Assembly: GCA_030268105.1 (NCBI GenBank)
Contig: BSDZ01000019.1
Location: 2,729,501-2,793,500, forward strand
Direction: 5' to 3'
Origin: Volvox africanus
Taxonomy: Eukaryota > Chlorophyta > Chlorophyceae > Chlamydomonadales > Volvocaceae
DNA: 64,000 nt
The notes beneath the pieces are model-generated. The model was not told the DNA's origin, ran no database searches, and saw only the letters and a list, made by a program, of their open reading frames with translations. Shown piece after piece: positions 21,701 through 31,809 of this stretch (its first letter is position 1; every line of letters starts with the position of its first letter). The position numbers and the translations under genes were made by a program.

Positions 21701-22842
21701 TGTTGCAACCGTTGCCTGTCCCGGATGCGCCTTGGGAAAGTGTTTCCATGGACTTCGTAGTCGCGCTGCCCAAAACTGAGGGGGGATACGATGCGGTGTT
21801 CGTAATGGTCGATCGTCTGACTAAGATGGTTCACCTAGCACCATGCACATCATCCTGCACGGCTGAGCAAACCGCACGTTTGTTTTTCGATAATGTGGTT
21901 CGGTTACACGGGATTCCCAAAAATGTGATCTCGGACCGCGGTGGACAGTTCACGTCTAAGTTTTGGGAAGCGCTCTGCAAACTAGTTGGCATGCGCGTCA
22001 ACCTGAGCACGGCGTATCACCCGCAGACTGATGGTCAAACCGAACGCACAAACCGCACGTTGGGTGATATGTTGCGCAATTATGCTGGTCGCACACCACT
22101 TGTTTGGGATACATATTTGACTGCGGCAGAATTCGCGCTTAACAACGCTGTTAACCGCTCTACAGGCAAAAGTCCGTTCTTTCTTAACTACGGGTTTCAT
22201 CCCGCGCTACCCGTGTGGCGTGAGTTGGAAGTGAACGTGCCTGCTGCTAAACTTTTTGCCAAGTCTTTTATGTCCCGAATCACAGACGCGAAGTCGTGTT
22301 TGGACGCGGCGCAGCAACGAACGACAGAATACTACAACAAATCCAAGCAGGATGTGACGTTTTCGGAAGGGCAACTCGTGTTGCTAAGCACCAAGAACTT
22401 GCGTTCCTTGGCCGACGGATCCCGAAAACTCTTACCCCGCTGGATTGGTCCGTATCCTGTCATGCGCATGGTTGGGAATGTGGCTGTGGAGCTTGCATTG
22501 CCCGCTGATATGACCATTCACCCCACGTTTCACGTATCGCTTGTTCGTCCGTATCGTGGTACGGAACCCGTCCCTGAGCCTGCTAACGCCCCCGCAGCGA
22601 TCGAACCAGTTCCCGAGACCTGGATCGCTGGTAAACAGAAGTTTTACGATGTGGAGCGGGTATTAGATAATCGCGCGCGTCGTGTGGGCCGACACCGACG
22701 TAAGCGAACAGTACACGAGTACTTGGTTAAGTGGACAGGGTATACCGACGAGCACAACTCATGGGAACCGGCACGCAACTTCTCACAGGACATGAAACCC
22801 CTGCTCGAAGAAGCCCGCAAACGTGCCACGCAAGCCCAATGA
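18781..22842 (+). CDS. pol: G pol: protease, RT, RNase H, integrase, chromodomain
   Basis: The frame continues directly from the gag UAG in the same phase and runs 1353 codons to 22842. Aspartic protease has [15 protein letters not shown] (about 19405). RT has MCIDYRGLN and the catalytic YLDD in [13 protein letters not shown] (about 20497). RNase H has [16 protein letters not shown] and [12 protein letters not shown]. Integrase has the HHCC finger ([11 protein letters not shown] to CSLCQRNK), then [24 protein letters not shown] and [15 protein letters not shown], i.e. D, D, E. The C-terminus is a chromodomain ([28 protein letters not shown]), which places G in the chromoviruses and may direct integration to marked chromatin. 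There is no good ATG near the start, so translation probably depends on reading through the gag stop. Confidence 0.93.
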   Translation, partial: GLARVPVEGAPPGISELTRGRWSSLRPAVKALLPCVLGHIERVIARRITLDGRTGLLCFDPLCNLFTPRRPLSSIDLSNHVVLFIPSSLREMSEQLAIYRRCRRQYPGTAACVLLPAFCRRKAEALLRGMRHVHRFEPGTVLFNGVDREGTLAPWPHLSYSVDVWYEAPDGGAVGYGPALSALTLSAGQSLVDNRVPVVQIGLNGRTLKALVDTGASDDFISVAEVNALGLSPESSDCPQVTLADGGKHPIVGRITLSLSLGPLRVVTRPYVLQGLAETAPYIMGSSTLRQYRARIDMETATLHMCKGTLSIKVPFLSFEHVTPKEGETEAVPMVNFAVTAMAARIEPELVGRKEAVRLLRKGAHGLLLRPRVSCCVTTAQISADPEVEALLSQYEDVFKDIPGLPPMRPVDHTIPLMPGAQPTARPMYRLSPLELDEVKRQVTDLLAKGMIRPSTSPFSAPILFVGKKDGTLRMCIDYRGLNANTVKNRYPLPRVDDLLDKLKGSAYFSSIDLQQGYNQIRIAASDIPKTAFRTPFGHFEYTVLSFGLTNAPATFQAVMDRMFRPFIDRFVVCYLDDILVYSKTREEHLEHLRLVLDVMRREQLFAKRAKCFWAQPQVEYLGHIVSATGVKMDPRKVAVVRDWPAPQNLTELRKFLGLTNYFRKFIEKYSIIAAPLTNLTRKGVFVSLESWTSQCQRAFEELKRIVAEDVTLAFPDYLLPFRVEVVSDASIFGSGAVLLQEGRPIAFTSKKFSGAEIRYTTGEQELLAVLHALKEWRCYLEGRPFTLKTDHKPLTFLQSVPTLNRRQARWMEYLARFDCTWEYISGKLNIADALSRHPSLHTAILAAPIVRPRSEEVPIATDLAERLKVAYNADAWFADPANVENLRKQNGLWLRTEGAATQILVPNDDALRYDILARFHEDPLAGHPGSKRLIDLVQRSFWWPRLAKDAANFVQTCSLCQRNKALSGKGHGLLQPLPVPDAPWESVSMDFVVALPKTEGGYDAVFVMVDRLTKMVHLAPCTSSCTAEQTARLFFDNVVRLHGIPKNVISDRGGQFTSKFWEALCKLVGMRVNLSTAYHPQTDGQTERTNRTLGDMLRNYAGRTPLVWDTYLTAAEFALNNAVNRSTGKSPFFLNYGFHPALPVWRELEVNVPAAKLFAKSFMSRITDAKSCLDAAQQRTTEYYNKSKQDVTFSEGQLVLLSTKNLRSLADGSRKLLPRWIGPYPVMRMVGNVAVELALPADMTIHPTFHVSLVRPYRGTEPVPEPANAPAAIEPVPETWIAGKQKFYDVERVLDNRARRVGRHRRKRTVHEYLVKWTGYTDEHNSWEPARNFSQDMKPLLEEARKRATQAQ

Positions 22843-22886
22843 CCCCTGCAGTTGATGCTGTATGATGCAGCGAGGACGCTGCATAC

Positions 22887-22900
22887 GGGAGGGGGGATAA
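22887..22900 (+). promoter_or_regulatory. G polypurine tract
   Basis: GGGAGGGGGGATAA lies one base before the 3' LTR. Identical purine cores precede the LTRs of M, N and O. Confidence 0.85.
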
Positions 22901-22901
22901 T

Positions 22902-23725
22902 TGTTGTGCTACGGTTCATTTCCCGCCGACGCGTAGGTCGACGCGATCCTACGAGGCGAAGTGCTTTTGTGATGAACGCATTGCATATGAATGAATCTGC
23001 ATGATATAAATGTATTCGTGTACATTTATATATGCATTTGGCATGTTGTCATTATCCATCGCGACATCGCATCATGGCAAATCCGCCTAGCATGCATGAA
23101 AGCCCGAATCATTGAAGTGCGCATTATGCTCGTGCTACGAAACGATAAGTAATATTATCTGATATAATATTACTTCATTACAGCACACGTTGAGAGCGCC
23201 GCACTCGTCGCGATGCATGCCCTGCAACCGGATATCGCTATCTGGACCCTTGCATCATGCGAATGCCGGAAAGGCTATTACGTTGTTATACGTAGACATC
23301 GCCTATACGCAGTAGGGTTGTCACATCTAGGATCGGCCTCCTAATGTGAATCGTACGGCACTGCGATGCTGCGAGTATAACAGATGCGAGGACGGCTAAG
23401 CTAGACAAGACATTCGATACCGGAGAACACTCGTGTGTTCTATATTACTATTTCTATACACTATTCTACTTAGCCCGAGCTAAGCCTGAACTTCGCTAAT
23501 CACCGCCGCGTGATGATTGCTTGCTTCCGGCGCTGACGGCGATTTCGTCCATTGCATCGTTCTGATCCGTTATACTGTAAGTTATATCTCTCTTCGTCTT
23601 GAAGTCTTCCGCTGTCTCTGTTTGCTCGCGCTTGCCTTGCTGTACTTGCAAGTGCTCGCGCATCGTTGTCGAGAGTCTCCAGACATGCAGATACTTATGA
23701 GCAAACGCGAACGAGAGGTACAACA
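22902..23725 (+). mobile_element. G 3' LTR
   Basis: It is 824 bp like the 5' LTR. One noticed difference falls in the stem-loop (23228-23245) and unpairs one base. The TSD GCTCC follows at 23726. Confidence 0.92.
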
Positions 23726-25056
23726 GCTCCAACAAACTCTCCTCGTTGCCCACCATCTGATGCCGCCCGACACTCCAGTGCGTACAGGTTTCCTTCACGG
23801 TGACCCGTCAACACAATCCTACCGCGGCGGCAGATGGTAACGACGGACTCATCGAAACGCACGACGGCTCCCGTCTTGCTCATGACAGCCACTGAGAGCA
23901 CCTTAACTTGGCTCTCCGGAATCAGGTACACATCCGCAATAGTTGCGGTCAGGCCCGGGCAGAAATTGGGTGCGAGCACCAGTGTGCCCATCGCAACAGG
24001 CCGCAGCACTTCACCTCCAATGCTATAGATGTCAAAACTGGATGAGGTATCAAGCCTCCTCACGTTAATAAGGTCTCGCTCATCATAAGTGATGTGCTGT
24101 GACGCACCGGAATCGACGTACCATCCGTCCATCCTATACGACCCATAGGTCATGAATGCGCTATTCCCCGGATGCTCAGACCTTTGTCCCGAAGCACCCG
24201 ACCCACGCTCACTTGACTTGCGCGTGTCGTTGCCCACAGCTCCTTGGCGGCTCTCACCGTCGCGGCGGTATGATGACCCGCCCGACCTGTCCTGGGACCC
24301 CGATGCTTGACCCATCGGTCCCGACAGTTGCGGCATCCGCGGCTTTTGACATAGCCGCGCAATATGCCCCGGCTCGCCGCATCTCCAGCAATGCAGCGGC
24401 CCACCGCGACCTCGACCAGGTGCGGGAAAAACATTTCCGCCACGCGTCGACGGTCCAGCTCTCTGACCATCTCCTTGTCCAACGCCGAAAAAGGCCGCAG
24501 ATTCCTCGCGCGCATTTTCCGCGTCTACACGCTTCTCAAACGCCAACAATTGCGAACTCACGTTCTCCAAAGTCAGGATACCGCAAGACGTCAAAATGGC
24601 CACAATCATCGAGAACTTCTTCGAAAGCCCGTTCAACAGCTGAAAACAGACTTCCCTCTCCGTAATCGGATGTCCGACCTGCAGCAGATCTGTGTGCAGA
24701 TTGCGCACTCGAGCAATGTACACCGGCAACACTTCCGCAGATCCCATGCGCACTCCGGACAACTCAGCCAGGAGCTGCGACTTCCTTGCATCGCTATTGG
24801 CGGCGAAAACGGCCGCCAAAGCATCCCATGCCTGGCGCGCATTGTTGGCCGCGTGCAGAACAGGCAAATGACAATCCTGCACATTCTTAATCATATAGTC
24901 CCTGACTAAACGCAATGCCTCAACATCCTCGTCCGTCATGGGATCCTCTTGCAACCACCTACTTATCTTCTCCTCATGCATGAGGGCCTCAAATCGAAAC
25001 GACCAGGTTGCATAGTTACTCAATCCTAGGGGCTCTTTTAACGTCCCCTTACCCAT
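23726..25056 (-). pseudogene. Copia family-2 gag-protease (right arm)
   Basis: On the - strand from ATG 25056 the frame gives MGKGTLKEPLGLSNYATWSF, the Gag helical domain, the zinc knuckle CWRCGEPGHIARLC and the protease WYVDSGASQHITYDERD, reaching the first residues before the integrase finger, where G interrupts it. It is nearly identical to 12445-13770. No stop or frameshift is seen before G. Confidence 0.9.
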
Positions 25057-25190
25057 CTTAACCGACGTCCAGCTAACCGCTCAAAACAGGCGCGTTGCTG
25101 TTGCCGACGTCCCAGCTTACTTAGCACTCGCCGAATCGGCAGACGTCGCAGCAATCTCCGATTGGCAGATGACTTAACCGGCTTCACAGC

Positions 25191-25204
25191 CGGGGCTCAT
25201 AACC
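25191..25204 (-). promoter_or_regulatory. Primer binding site, family-2 right arm
   Basis: It is the complement of GGTTATGAGCCCCG, directly after the LTR end on the - strand. Confidence 0.8.
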
Positions 25205-25446
25205 TGTTGAGTAGACGGCTTAAGGTAGATGCTGACGGGCACAGCGGAAGGGAAGCCGCTCCGTTCAGCAGAGTAGGACGATTAAGGTAGATTCAGCCGT
25301 TACAAGGAGTGGATAGGAGAGAGCTTATCCAAGTAAGGACCGATTAGGGAAGAGCAAATGTTATAGAACAGTTTGCCTATTTATATCAAGGCAAACTGTA
25401 CTTCAGCTACCACAAGGTTCCTAACCTTGTACCGAACAACTTAACA
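25205..25446 (-). mobile_element. LTR of copia family 2, right arm
   Basis: This is a 242-bp LTR without the insertion found in the left arm. It lies between the RT-RNase H end (25499) and the gag start (25056), so one LTR serves both sides. Confidence 0.9.
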
Positions 25447-25498
25447 CACCCCCTCGGGACAAACGTCGTCAAAACAAACTGCCGTATCTGCACGTCTG

Positions 25499-26958
25499 TT
25501 ACCGGCCTTTGGTCTCCACCACGTCTAGGCCCATCTCACGACGGCACCACGTAAACTTCGCCTCAGGCAGAGCCTTTGTCAAGGCGTCTGCAACCATCTT
25601 CTCCGTACAGCAGTACTTCAGCGCCACCTCACCACTGGCTACCCGCTCACGCACCAAGTGATGCTGCACATCAATGTGCTTGGAACGTGGCGATGTGATG
25701 GGATTGTTGCCCAGGTTCATCGCCCCTTGGGAATCCACCTGGATCCTCATCTGAGACGCCCCAACTCCCAAGTCCTCGCACAGCTTCAACAGCCACAGCG
25801 CTTCACGGACTGCAGCCGAAAGGGCCTGGTACTCCGCCTCTACTGATGACGCCGCCACAGTACGCTGGAGTTGACTGCTCCAGCTCACTGCCGTACCGTT
25901 TACCCTAAAGACGTACCCCGTCGTCGACCGCCGGGTATCCATGTCCCCGGCCCAATCAGAATCGGAGTAACCATCAAAGACTTCTGACGACCTCCGCCGG
26001 AAAACTAGGCCTAGATGGCGGGTGCCAGCGACATACCTAAGCACTCCTTTTGCCATCCCCATGGCTGCCTTCGTCGGTTTAGCCATATACCTTGACAGCA
26101 CGCTTATCGCAAATGCCAAGTCTGGGCGAGTGCTCACCGCCAAGTAATTGAGCTCGCCTACTAACGCCCTGTACGCCGTTGAATCCTCCAACACCTCTGC
26201 ATCCTCCTTTGCGAGTGTCACCCGCGTACCCACAGCCATAGGTAAAACCCTCGGCTTCACATCGCCAAGACCATGCGCACTCAATATGCGTTCCACGTAG
26301 CTCGCCTGGGACAGTGTGATGTCCCCGTTCTCACGCCTGGTCACCTCCATTCCCAAGAAGACCTTGATCTCTTCCAAGTCCCGGACTTTAAATAGTCCGC
26401 CGATGGCCCTCTTGATCCGGTTGACCAGTTCTTGCGTCTTGGCAGCAACACACATGTCGTCCACATGCACCAGTGCCAAAATCACCCCCTTCTCGTCTAC
26501 TTTCACAAACATAGCCGGGTCCGACTTTGATGGAAACAGGCCAATCTCCGCAAATTTAGTACACAACTTATCGTACCAGCACCGCGACGCCTGTCGGAGC
26601 CCATAAATCGATCTCAGCAGACGACAAGCCACGCCCGGGGTCTTTGACTCGTAGCCTGGCGGCTCTTTCATCCATATTTCCTCTTTCAACTCTCCATTTA
26701 GGAAAGCAGTGGCGACATCCAACTGATGCACCTGCAATCCCCTAGCCGCAGCCACAGCCAGCAGGGCTCGAAAAGATGAGGCTCGGGAGGTCGGGGCAAA
26801 CAGTTCCCCGTAATCCACCCCCTCGCGCTGTGCGAACCCTTTTGCCACCAAGCGCGCCTTAAACCTATCGACCGACCCATCCGGATTGGTCTTCACTTTG
26901 TATACCCACCGACACGGTAACACCTTGGCCCCTTTTGGTGGGACCCCCAGTTCCCACC
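25499..26958 (-). pseudogene. Copia family-2 reverse transcriptase-RNase H (right arm)
   Basis: The recognisable protein starts WELGVPPKGAKVLPCRWVYK near 26955 and includes the RT N-terminus missing from the left arm (VDRFKARLVAKGFAQREGV, YGELFAPTSRASSF). ALVHVDD, FLGMEVTRRE, the RNase H motifs and the same C-terminus follow. The open frame extends upstream to 27190, but that part is antisense family-1 sequence and not coding. Its natural 5' neighbour, ANGTWELV, is at 15056, at the other end of the arm. Confidence 0.9.
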
Positions 26959-27787
26959 TCCTCCTGGGTGGCAGAGGATCAATTTGGCCGATCTGGCAGG
27001 ATTTCCCCATAGCATTGGCATCACCGGAATTTCGAGAAAGAACAGGATCAAGCTTACAGCAATCGCGGAACAGCAGCCGCAGTATTGAAGATAATGGATA
27101 TGAGGCGACATGAAACCAGTGCCCCCACCGACCGAGAAGAATGGAGAGGCAGAAGATATGAAGCCGCAGGAGGCAGCAGCAATCCACCAAGGCCGATAGG
27201 ACGACAGTACCAAAACTACCAGGACGACGAAGTCACAAGAGGTCGTGCTGCACCAGGGCCAGATGGAAGTCAGGAACACCAAAACAATACTGGAAACTGC
27301 CGATTTGACCACCCAGAAAACTATGCATTTGTCGGATCAGGGGTTGACAAGCTGGAAGGCTGGTACGTTGATTTGGGAGCGTCACACCACATAACGTACG
27401 GTCAGAATCAATGAAAGGGACCGATTTGACATAATGAGCATGGACAGTGAAGTTATCAGGCCAACTGCAGTAGGCACAATGAAAATAGTGCCAGCGTTTT
27501 GCCAAGCCACATCGGTGACCGTGGAAAATGTGTACCTGGTTCCGACCAGCTGCGTGAAGGTGCTCTCGGTCGCAGAAATAAGTGAAAAAGGAGGAACTGT
27601 CCAGTTCGACAACAGATTGGTGCACGTATACCTACGGAACGTGCAGGAGAGGCAATCTATACAAGTTGCAGTGCAAGACGATAACAGGTAGCCGAGCACG
27701 ATATGGGCTTGCAAGTGCCGCACACAAACGACCAGCCAATCAATCAGAGATGCTGTGGCATATAAGGTTATGAGCCCCGGCTCAATA
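26959..27787 (+). pseudogene. Element J resumed: family-1 gag, protease, start of integrase
   Basis: The + strand encodes, in several frames, the Gag C-terminal linker (SIWPIWQDFPIALASPEFRE), the protease region WYVDLGASHHITY (Ser/Asp site altered to DLGAS), then EVIRPTAVGTMKIVPAFCQA and SCVKVLSVAEISEKGGTVQF, and stops in the integrase finger at SEMLWH near 27760. It is collinear with 9676-10383 when the block is removed. After SEMLWH comes a stray primer-site sequence and then the K insertion. Frameshifts make it non-coding. Confidence 0.8.
27766..27779 (+). other. Orphan primer-site sequence at the J/L junction
   Basis: GGTTATGAGCCCCG followed by GCTC occurs inside broken integrase sequence, without an LTR before it. 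It lies where the + strand J and the - strand L meet. Confidence 0.7.
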
Positions 27788-28611
27788 TGTTGTACCTCTC
27801 CTTCGTGTTTGCTCATAAGAATCTGCGCGTCTGAAGGTTTTCGACACCGATGCGTGAGCACTTGCAAGTACAGCAAGGCAAGCGAGAGCAAACAGAGACA
27901 GCGGAAGACTTCAGGACAGGAAGAGATATAACTTACAATCTTACAGACCGAAGCGATGCAATGGACGAAATCACCGTCAGCACCGGAAGCAAGCAATCAT
28001 CACACGGCGGTGATAAGCGAAGTTCAGGCTTAGCCCGGGCTAAGTAGAAGAGCTTATAGCAATAATAGTGTAGAACACACGAGTGTTCTCCGGTATCGAA
28101 TGTCTTGTCTTACTTAGCCGTCCTCACATCTGTTATACTCGTAGCATCGCGATGTCATACGGTTCACACTAGGAGGCCGATCCTAAGTGTGACAACCCTA
28201 CTGCGTATAGGCGATGTCTACATATAACAACGTATAAGCCTTTCCAGCATTCGCATGATGCAAGGGTCCAAATAACCCGCGGCGCGGCGCGGCGCGCGCG
28301 GTGCGGCGCTCTCAACGTGTGCTGTAATGAAGTAATATTATATCTAATAATATTACTTATCGTTTCGTAGCACGAGCATAATGCGCACTTCAATGATTCG
28401 GGATTTTATGCATGCTAGGCGGATTTGCCATGATGCGATGTCGCGATAGATAATGGTGACATCCCAAATGCATATATAAATGTATACGAATACATTTATC
28501 ATGCAAGTTCATTCATATGCATTGATCGTTCATGCGTTCATCAAAACAGCACTTCGCCTCATAGCGTCGCATCAACTTACACATCGGTGGGAAACGAACC
28601 GTGGCACAACA
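27788..28611 (-). mobile_element. Gypsy solo LTR K (G family, diverged)
   Basis: It is 824 bp, starting TGTTGTACCTCTCC and ending GTGGCACAACA, in - orientation relative to G. It is flanked by the duplication CAATA (27783-27787 and 28612-28616). It probably arose by recombination between the two LTRs of a former element. A GC-rich run at 28277-28305 replaces the conserved stem-loop. Confidence 0.85.
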
Positions 28612-28616
28612 CAATA

Positions 28617-30940
28617 TGCCGCATCGGAATGAACCGATACCGTTCCATCGGGAAATAATATCTTGTATTGGCCTCCATGTCCATATCCAATCATTACCCT
28701 CTTGTGACTGACGGGGTCAACTTTGTTTCACTTCTCCTTCGGCACATGGACGTATGCCGTGCATCCAAAAATCCGTAAGTGATCGACTTGTGGGATTTTG
28801 CCGGTGAATAGTTCGTATGGCGTGCATATTAATCCGTCGGCAGGTGATATGTTTCGCAGATAGTTTGCGGTAGCTGCAGCCTCCGCCCACATCCTCTGGG
28901 GCAATTTTGATTCCAACAGCAGTGCCCTCAATTTCTCCACCAGCGTCCTATTCAACCGCTCTGCAGCCCCGTTCTGTTCAGGGGTGTATCCTACCGTCAT
29001 CCCATGTCGAATGCCCTTTGACCTGAAATATTCCTTCAGCCGCTGGTTAATAAATTCACCTCCTCGATCTGAATGAATCTCCATCGTCCGGTTGCCACAA
29101 TCGTTCTCCAACTGTTCTATCATGGTAATCAGTTTCTCCTTGACATCCTCTTTATTCTCAGTAAATGCTACCGCCGAAAACTTAGTGTAGTCGTCCAAAA
29201 GCACGGTCATGTACCGCGCACCATTAAGGGACTCCTCTGGCATGGGTCCACATACGTCCACATGGATTAGTTCCATGGACCTTTCCGACTTGTGTCCCAT
29301 TGACTTGTACGGGCCTCTGCTCTGTTTCGACATTACGCATACTTCGCACTTTCCATGTGTGGGTTGTGTGTCCACATCCATGCCATGCACCATTCCTCGC
29401 TTCATCAACTTCTCTAGGCCGCCTAGCCCCATATGCCCATACCTTTTATGCCAAAGCATCTCTGATTGATTGGCTGGTCGTTTGTGTGCGGCACTTGTGA
29501 GCCCATATCGTGCTCTGCTACTTGTTATCGTCTCGCACTGCAACTTGTATAGATTGCCTCTCCTGTAACCCAACAGAACAATTTCGTTCCGTAGGTATAC
29601 GTGCACCGATATGTCGTCGAACTGGACAGTTCCTCCTTTCTCACTTATTTCTGCGACCGAGAGCACCTTCATGCAGCTGGTCGGAACCAGGTACACATTT
29701 TCCACGGTCACCGTCGTGGCTTGGCAAAATGCCGGCACTATTTTCATTGTGCCTACTGCAGTTGGCCTGATAACTTCACTGTCCATGCTCATTATGTCAA
29801 ATCGATCCCCTTCATTGATCCTGACTATATCTACCAGGTCATCTGCATCGTACGTTATGTGGTGCGACGCTCCCAAATCAACGTACCAGCCTTCCAGCTT
29901 GTCAACCCCTGATCCGACAAATGCGTAGTTTGCTGGGTGGTCAAATCGGCGGTTTCCGGTATTGTTTCGGTGCTCCTGACTTCCATCTGGCCCTGGTGCG
30001 GCACGACCTTTTGTGACTTCGTCGTCCTGGTAGTTTTGGTACTGTCATCCTATCGGCCTTGATGGATTGCTGCTGCCTCCTATGGCTTCATACCTTCTGC
30101 CTCTCCATTCTTCCCGGTCGGTGGGGGCATCACGCCACTGGTTGCGTGTTGCCTCATATCCACTATTTTTGATGCTGTGGCTGCTGTTCCACGATTGCTG
30201 TAAGCTTGATCCAGCTATTTCTCGAAATTCAGGTGATGCCGATGCTATGGGGAAATCTCGCCAGATTGGCCAAACTGATCCTCTTTGTGGATCACGTCCA
30301 CCATTATCGTTTCTCCAGCCTGAAAGCCGGCTATCTTCAAAACGCCGAGATGCTGCTGGGATTCCGCGCCTATATCCCTCATGGCGGTTGTTTTGTCCAC
30401 CGTTCCATGCACCCCCTTGTCCGGCACCCGCAAACGCGACTGATTCACTTTCCACATTTCTGGTATCTATCCGCCTTTCAAATGCCAATAACTGAGCGCT
30501 TACGCTGTCCAGGTTCAACTCTCCTGATGCTGTGAGCAGTGTAACTATCATATCAAACTTCTTGGTTAAGCCTACTAGTAAGTTGTAGATGATTTCGTGC
30601 TCCGTCAATAACTGAGCGCTTACGCTGTCCAGGTTCAACTCTCCTGATGCTGTGAGCAGTGTAACTATCATATCAAACTTCTTGGTTAAGCCTACTAGTA
30701 AGTTGTAGACGATTTCGTGCTCCGTCACCGTATGCCCAACTTGCACCAAGTCCGTATACAAATTCCGGACTCGTGCCAAATAGACTGATAGTGCTTCGCT
30801 CTGGTTCATCTTGAGCACAGATAGTTCTGTAATCAGCTGCGACTTCCTCACGTTGCTATTACCGGCAAAGATCACCGCGAGCCTAATCCATGCTCCTCGA
30901 GCACTTTGTGCGGCCCTAATAACTGGCAAATGATGGTCTC
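28617..30940 (-). pseudogene. Copia family-1 element L: gag to integrase, truncated at both ends
   Basis: On the - strand Gag begins inside the protein (DHHLPVIRAAQSARGAWIRL near 30930) because gypsy M cuts it. Protease reads LGASHHITYDADD. Integrase is open from 29876 to 28728, with LWHKRYGHMG, CEVCVMSKQ, IHVDVCGPM, IHSDRGGEF and TPEQNGAAERLNRT. The sequence ends in the post-integrase region at 28617. Frames change near 29880-30045 and a stop follows VPKEK. RT, RNase H and both LTRs are missing. It faces J, so together they form an inverted pair around K. Confidence 0.85.
30487..30726. repeat. 120-bp tandem duplication in L gag
   Basis: Two direct copies, 30487-30606 and 30607-30726, are almost identical. 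120 bp is 40 codons, so the Gag segment from TEHEI to SVSAQLL is doubled in frame. Confidence 0.9.
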
Positions 30941-31750
30941 TGTTGTATCCTTCCTTCTTCAATCATGCACTGTATCTGCACGTCTGGATGTTAGCTAAGT
31001 GCCAAGCTTACAAACAGCAAGGTGATCCAATGCACGAAAAGTGACAGCGGAAGACTCAAGATTAAGGAAAGATCCAACTTACAATACTCTTCGTTACAAA
31101 TGCGTAGTTGGCCGTCAGACCCCGCGGGCAATGTTCATCACACGGCTGAAAATGCTATGCTGGAATAGCTCAGGCCGAATATAAATGTATATAACGTATG
31201 TATCTGAATAAGATTATATTAAGTACGTGAGTACTTAATCCAAAGTAGCGTCAAGCCGACTTCGGTCTCTAGGCGGCCATCCTTGCACCTATCATGTCGT
31301 GATACCGATGTGCAGTACAGGTCTCACTGGATCTCGATCTCAAGTGTGAGTACCTTCATAGCACTATCCTAAATACCGCGTAATCTGTGATATAAATGGA
31401 TGCAACACATGCAATATGCGAAGGTCCGAATATCGATATTCGGTTGCCGACCCAACCATCGCGATCGTCGCCTTCTCACATACGCATATGGTTTATGACG
31501 TAGATGAGGTAATAATATTTAAAGTATTATTACGTGATATAAAATGCCAATGGATAGATCGCGCATAAATTATCAGCATCGAGTCAAACATGTTGACCGA
31601 CAGCGTGATGTCATAGATGATAATGCAACATGCCTGATTAGCTAGATATACTCGAATATATCTTGCTAATATAATCATATCATGCTTCATAATGCTCAAA
31701 TGGGTTGCAGTCTACTTTGGTATAAACTGCGATCGAACCCGCGTTCAACA
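30941..31750 (-). mobile_element. M 3' LTR
   Basis: It is 810 bp with TG...CA ends. It is followed (in + coordinates) by the reversed polypurine tract CCCCCCTCCC at 31757-31766. It carries the 18-base palindrome at 31426-31443. Confidence 0.88.
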
Positions 31751-31809
31751 ACTATCCCCCCTCCCGTATGCAGCATCCTCACTGCATCGGACAGCATCGA
31801 CTGCAGAGA

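Larger units (their letters stand above)
16511..23725 (+). mobile_element. Ty3/gypsy chromovirus G, complete
   Basis: It has two 824-bp LTRs, a primer site, gag, pol with chromodomain and a polypurine tract. It is flanked by the 5-bp duplication GCTCC (16506-16510 and 23726-23730). The LTRs differ at about three positions that I noticed, so the insertion is recent. It interrupts the right-arm copia integrase. It is the only gypsy copy in the window without visible lesions in the pol frame. Confidence 0.93.
10384..26958. mobile_element. Block of two inverted, circularly permuted copia family-2 copies
   Basis: The block interrupts J gag. The 12 bases TCCTCCTGGGTG occur on both sides (10372-10383 and 26959-26970). 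The left arm (10384-15054, +) reads RT-RNase H, LTR, gag, protease, integrase. The right arm (26958-15056, -) reads the same, with gypsy G (16511-23730 including one TSD) inside. The right arm has about 342 bp that the left lacks: the stretch from the end of integrase to early RT. That stretch is split between its two ends, and TGGGAACTGG occurs at both ends. This is what one full circle opened at one point would give. The left arm has a 318-bp insertion in its LTR that the right lacks. Confidence 0.75.

Noticed and set aside
25499..27190. A 563-residue protein with a novel hydrophobic N-terminus
   Set aside because: The first 75 or so residues are antisense of family-1 gag in + orientation and not a real domain.
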